Assembly (NCBI RefSeq): GCF_018595675.2
Contig: NZ_CP092333.1
Span: forward strand, 272,001-336,000
Source of the DNA: Flavihumibacter fluvii
GTDB taxonomy: Bacteria; Bacteroidota; Bacteroidia; Chitinophagales; Chitinophagaceae
Reading direction: 5' to 3'
DNA: 64,000 nucleotides
Of the stretch, positions 61,479 to 64,000 are shown one piece after another. Position 1 is the first letter of the stretch, and the number at the start of each line of letters is the position of its first letter. The position numbers and the translations under genes are program-made. The notes under the pieces were generated by a model. That model saw only the letters and a program-made list of their open reading frames with translations. It ran no database searches and was not told where the DNA came from.

Positions 61479-62852
61479 ATGCGAAAAATTGTCCTTTTCA
61501 GTTGTATTTATTTCGGGTTTTTGCATGTAGCCAGTGCCCAGGTGAACGACTCCATTATTTTTAAAACCATTGCCGATAATATCCTTCTGCATGGAACGGC
61601 ATATAGTAATCTTGAATATATCTGCAAGAAAATCGGCCCGCGTCTGAGCGGGTCGTCGCAGATGGTAAAAGCAGAACAGGAAACAGCACGTATGCTGCGT
61701 GAGATGGGTGCAGATACTGTTTACCTGCAGGAAATGAAAGTGCCGCATTGGGTGCGGGGTGAAAAGGAGACTGCTTATTTAAACATGCCTGATGGGAAAA
61801 AGCGATCATTGAATATCTGTGCACTGGGCAATAGTGTGGGTACGGGCAAGAAAGGCATCACCGCCATGGTAGTGGAAGTACATTCTTATGAAGAGCTGGA
61901 TGCGCTTGGGGAAAAAGCCATTAAGGGGAAGATTGTTTACCTGGATGTTCGGTTGAATCCAACCTATTTGCTAACCGACCGTGCATATAGCGAGATCTCC
62001 CATTTCAGGTGGAATGGGGCATCCAGGGCTGCAAAGTATGGTGCTGTTGCATTTGTGATCCGATCCCTGGCGAGCAATACAGATGATTTTCCACATACCG
62101 GTGGCATGGGATATAACGATTCTTTTCCGAAGATCCCGGCATTGGCAGTGAGTACAAGGGATGGGGATTTTATTTCTGCAACAATTAAAAATAATAAGGA
62201 TGTAGCGCTATTTGTGCGGAATACGTCCACGAGCTTACCATTGGCAACGGGGCATAATGTGATTGCCGAGATTCGTGGTTCAGGTATGCCCGATGAGATC
62301 ATAACTATTGGTGGCCACCTCGATTCCTGGGACCTGGCCGAAGGTGCTCAGGATGATGGTGCAGGTTGTGTACAGAGTATGGAATTGGTCAGGGTGTTTA
62401 AAAAATCAGGTATCAGGCCGAAGCGGACCATCAGGGTGGTGCTGTTCACGGATGAAGAAAACAGTGGCGCCGGTGGTATAAAATATGCGGAGTTTGCCAA
62501 AGCAGAAAATAAACGGCACCTGTTTGCTATTGAATCAGATGCAGGCGGGTTTGTACCCAGGGGCTTTGATTTTGTAATAACTAAAGAAAGGCTGGAAAAA
62601 CTACGGAGCTGGTTGCTTTTATTTGAGCCCTATGGTATACACCGGATGGGCCAGGGGGAACCAGGTGCAGATGTGGATTACCTGCGCCCGATGGGTTTTA
62701 CCTTGTCACAGTTGGCACCCGATTCACAGCGCTATTTTGATTACCATCATACTGCCCAGGATAGTTTTGCTGCCGTGAGTAAGCGCGAACTCGAATTTGG
62801 TGCTATTGTGATGGCGCAGCTGGTGTATATGATCGACAAATATGGATTATAA
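61479..62852 (+). CDS. M28 family zinc peptidase (carboxypeptidase Q-like)
   Basis: 457 residues with a signal peptide (MRKIVLFSCIYFGFLHVASAQ). PA insert region at about 130-250, then the M28 metal set: H in TIGGHLDSWDLAEG, D in GAQDDGAGC, E-E in FTDEENSGAGG, D in AIESDAGGF and the last H in YFDYHHTAQD. Same architecture as PGCP/carboxypeptidase Q, which cleaves dipeptides. Likely periplasmic or outer-membrane peptide degradation. The 29-nt gap to the divergent Gfo/Idh gene contains TTAGA-T-TCTAA. Confidence 0.93.
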   Translation: MRKIVLFSCIYFGFLHVASAQVNDSIIFKTIADNILLHGTAYSNLEYICKKIGPRLSGSSQMVKAEQETARMLREMGADTVYLQEMKVPHWVRGEKETAYLNMPDGKKRSLNICALGNSVGTGKKGITAMVVEVHSYEELDALGEKAIKGKIVYLDVRLNPTYLLTDRAYSEISHFRWNGASRAAKYGAVAFVIRSLASNTDDFPHTGGMGYNDSFPKIPALAVSTRDGDFISATIKNNKDVALFVRNTSTSLPLATGHNVIAEIRGSGMPDEIITIGGHLDSWDLAEGAQDDGAGCVQSMELVRVFKKSGIRPKRTIRVVLFTDEENSGAGGIKYAEFAKAENKRHLFAIESDAGGFVPRGFDFVITKERLEKLRSWLLLFEPYGIHRMGQGEPGADVDYLRPMGFTLSQLAPDSQRYFDYHHTAQDSFAAVSKRELEFGAIVMAQLVYMIDKYGL

Positions 62853-62919
62853 ACTTTGGTCGTGGAAAGGTAATACTGCATGCTATACGATGTGTTATTG
62901 CAAGGTTTCAATATATATG

Positions 62920-63993
62920 CTAGTGTTTCTCACTTAAGTAGTGTTTTTTCAAAACGTCTTCGCCATATTCATTTCCTTTCTCCCGCCAGATGGCGTGGAT
63001 ATGGTTGGCATTGCCCATAAAGCCCTGGTTATCTAATTCTATTAGAAAAGTGGGGCCGTTCAGCACATAATAATGTGGTTCTTTTTCTTGAACCGGACCG
63101 ATCCAGCCAAAATAGATTTTATCAATACCAGCCTTGATGATCTTGTCATATTCTACCAGGGCCTTGTCATACTCCATATTGAACACAAATTCGCGGATGA
63201 TATAAAGTGCTATTGCTTTTTGTTCTTTGCTCATTTCTGCGCCCTTGATCCCCTGGAAATCGAGCAGCCTTTTCCCGCTTTCAGCACTGGTGAAAATATC
63301 GCCGGGCACTTCCTTGCTGATCGTTGCTTTTTGTTGCAGCGCAGGTGATAGCGATGACATCAGCTTGATGCCCAGGTCTTCTTCCTGGCCCAGCACCCGC
63401 CAACCGGCATATTCTGAATTCGGGTATTCAGCAGGATCCGTTCCAATGAAAAATGGCGTCACTGATAATTTATCGTTTACAAAACTGAAGTTGATGGACA
63501 GGTGATGGCCTTCTATTTTGAAGCCCCAGATTTGACCGGTCGGGTTACCGAAGAAGGCGAGGTAGAAATTGCGGTGGCTCCATTGCAGGTCCTGCAGGAA
63601 CTTATGCATGGTGTCGTCGATGGCCTTTTTATAATAAAGGCTGTCGTAGTAGAGGTTCAATAAATTATCGAGGTGCAGAATGCTGGTGGCTTTCAGGTAG
63701 CCCTGGGAACTCAGTGTAACAGAAAGTATCCGATGAAAAAGTTTGCGCTGGTCTTCGGTCATCTTGCCGATATTGATGCCGGCTCGGGGCCGAAGGCCAA
63801 CCGGAAGGTTATTCCATTTGGTGCGCGCGGAATCTTCAAAGGAAAGCAGGGCGAGTTTCTTCTGGGAAGGGTCAAGCGTATTGACGAATTGTATGGCGGA
63901 TTGTTTGATCTCTTCATTATAGCCCATTTGGGCATTGGACTGTTCAATTGCGAGGCAAAGAATAATGGCAAAAATTGCAGGTATAAATTTCAT
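62920..63993 (-). CDS. DUF3500 family secreted protein
   Basis: 357 residues with a signal peptide (MKFIPAIFAIILCLAIEQSNA). The DUF3500 pattern is clear: WNNLPVGLRPRAGINIGKMT, MHKFLQDLQWSHRNFYLAFF, IWGFKIEGHHLSINFSFVND and WIGPVQEKEPHYYVLNGPTF. Function is unknown; conserved histidines and acidic residues suggest an enzyme. It faces the M28 peptidase. The start at 63993 lies 7 nt from the window edge. Confidence 0.88.
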   Translation of the reverse strand: MKFIPAIFAIILCLAIEQSNAQMGYNEEIKQSAIQFVNTLDPSQKKLALLSFEDSARTKWNNLPVGLRPRAGINIGKMTEDQRKLFHRILSVTLSSQGYLKATSILHLDNLLNLYYDSLYYKKAIDDTMHKFLQDLQWSHRNFYLAFFGNPTGQIWGFKIEGHHLSINFSFVNDKLSVTPFFIGTDPAEYPNSEYAGWRVLGQEEDLGIKLMSSLSPALQQKATISKEVPGDIFTSAESGKRLLDFQGIKGAEMSKEQKAIALYIIREFVFNMEYDKALVEYDKIIKAGIDKIYFGWIGPVQEKEPHYYVLNGPTFLIELDNQGFMGNANHIHAIWREKGNEYGEDVLKKHYLSEKH

Positions 63994-64000
63994 GGTGGTT

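Noticed and set aside
1-64000. CRISPR arrays, insertion sequences, tRNA or rRNA genes
   Set aside because: No regularly spaced repeats, transposase motifs, tRNA TTCRANNC boxes in a cloverleaf context or rRNA sequence were recognised.

Overview
The window is chromosomal DNA from a member of the Bacteroidota, most likely of the Chitinophagaceae/Sphingobacteriales type. The evidence is: several perfect TAnnTTTG promoter -7 elements and few Shine-Dalgarno sequences; Bacteroidota-typical proteins (NamZ/DUF1343, a TonB-type ExbB/ExbD pair, a LytS-like kinase with two-component propellers, a SUF operon with a DUF59 gene, cytophagalysin-type M43 remains); and twin-arginine TIM-barrel and Gfo/Idh sugar enzymes. 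No rRNA, tRNA, CRISPR array, insertion sequence or phage gene was recognised. Genes are densely packed, often with ATGA overlaps.

Layout. 1-9.6 kb: cell-envelope and housekeeping genes (bestrophin fragment, fmt, NamZ muramidase, SlyD-like isomerase, CPBP protease, pepT, SPFH protein, ExbB/ExbD, prmC, secreted nitrilase-fold amidohydrolase). 9.6-19.7 kb: GNAT and PPOX enzymes, then three consecutive histidine kinases with nearly the same catalytic core but three different sensor halves, a single-domain receiver, an RMD1-type membrane protein and a BI-1 protein. 19.7-26.4 kb (minus strand): an operon of a double-thioredoxin protein, a large radical SAM protein with a CX4CX2C cluster motif and an alpha/beta hydrolase, preceded by a sugar isomerase/epimerase pair. 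26.4-29.7 kb: ribD, DMT transporter, YigZ, YdcF. 29.7-31.1 kb: an unusual sigma-like protein with a membrane anchor, followed by the decayed remains of an M43 metallopeptidase. 31.1-35.3 kb (minus): globin, giant propeller sensor kinase and LytTR regulator in one apparent operon. 35.4-44.7 kb: 3-hydroxyacyl-CoA dehydrogenase, a CarboxypepD-like protein, then a long plus-strand run (Mrp, PaiB-like, GDPD, SDR, kynureninase, pyrF, glutaryl-CoA dehydrogenase, aroK, DUF423). 44.8-52.5 kb (minus): serine hydrolase and a complete sufBCDSE operon with a DUF59 gene and an Rrf2 regulator at its 3' end, with an inverted repeat at the sufB promoter. 52.6-55 kb: an unknown multi-pass protein and an HTH-like protein. 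55.2-64 kb: acyltransferase, 2-hydroxyacid dehydrogenase and a GH101-like enzyme made of two full tandem copies, then Gfo/Idh oxidoreductase, M28 peptidase and DUF3500 protein.

The items most worth a second look are the internally duplicated GH101-like enzyme, the tandem kinase array with one receiver, the double-thioredoxin/radical SAM operon, the sigma-like protein with the inter-domain linker missing and a membrane anchor, the decayed M43 peptidase beside it, the globin-kinase-LytTR operon, and the suf operator. All functional calls come from reading the protein sequences by eye; no database search was run.
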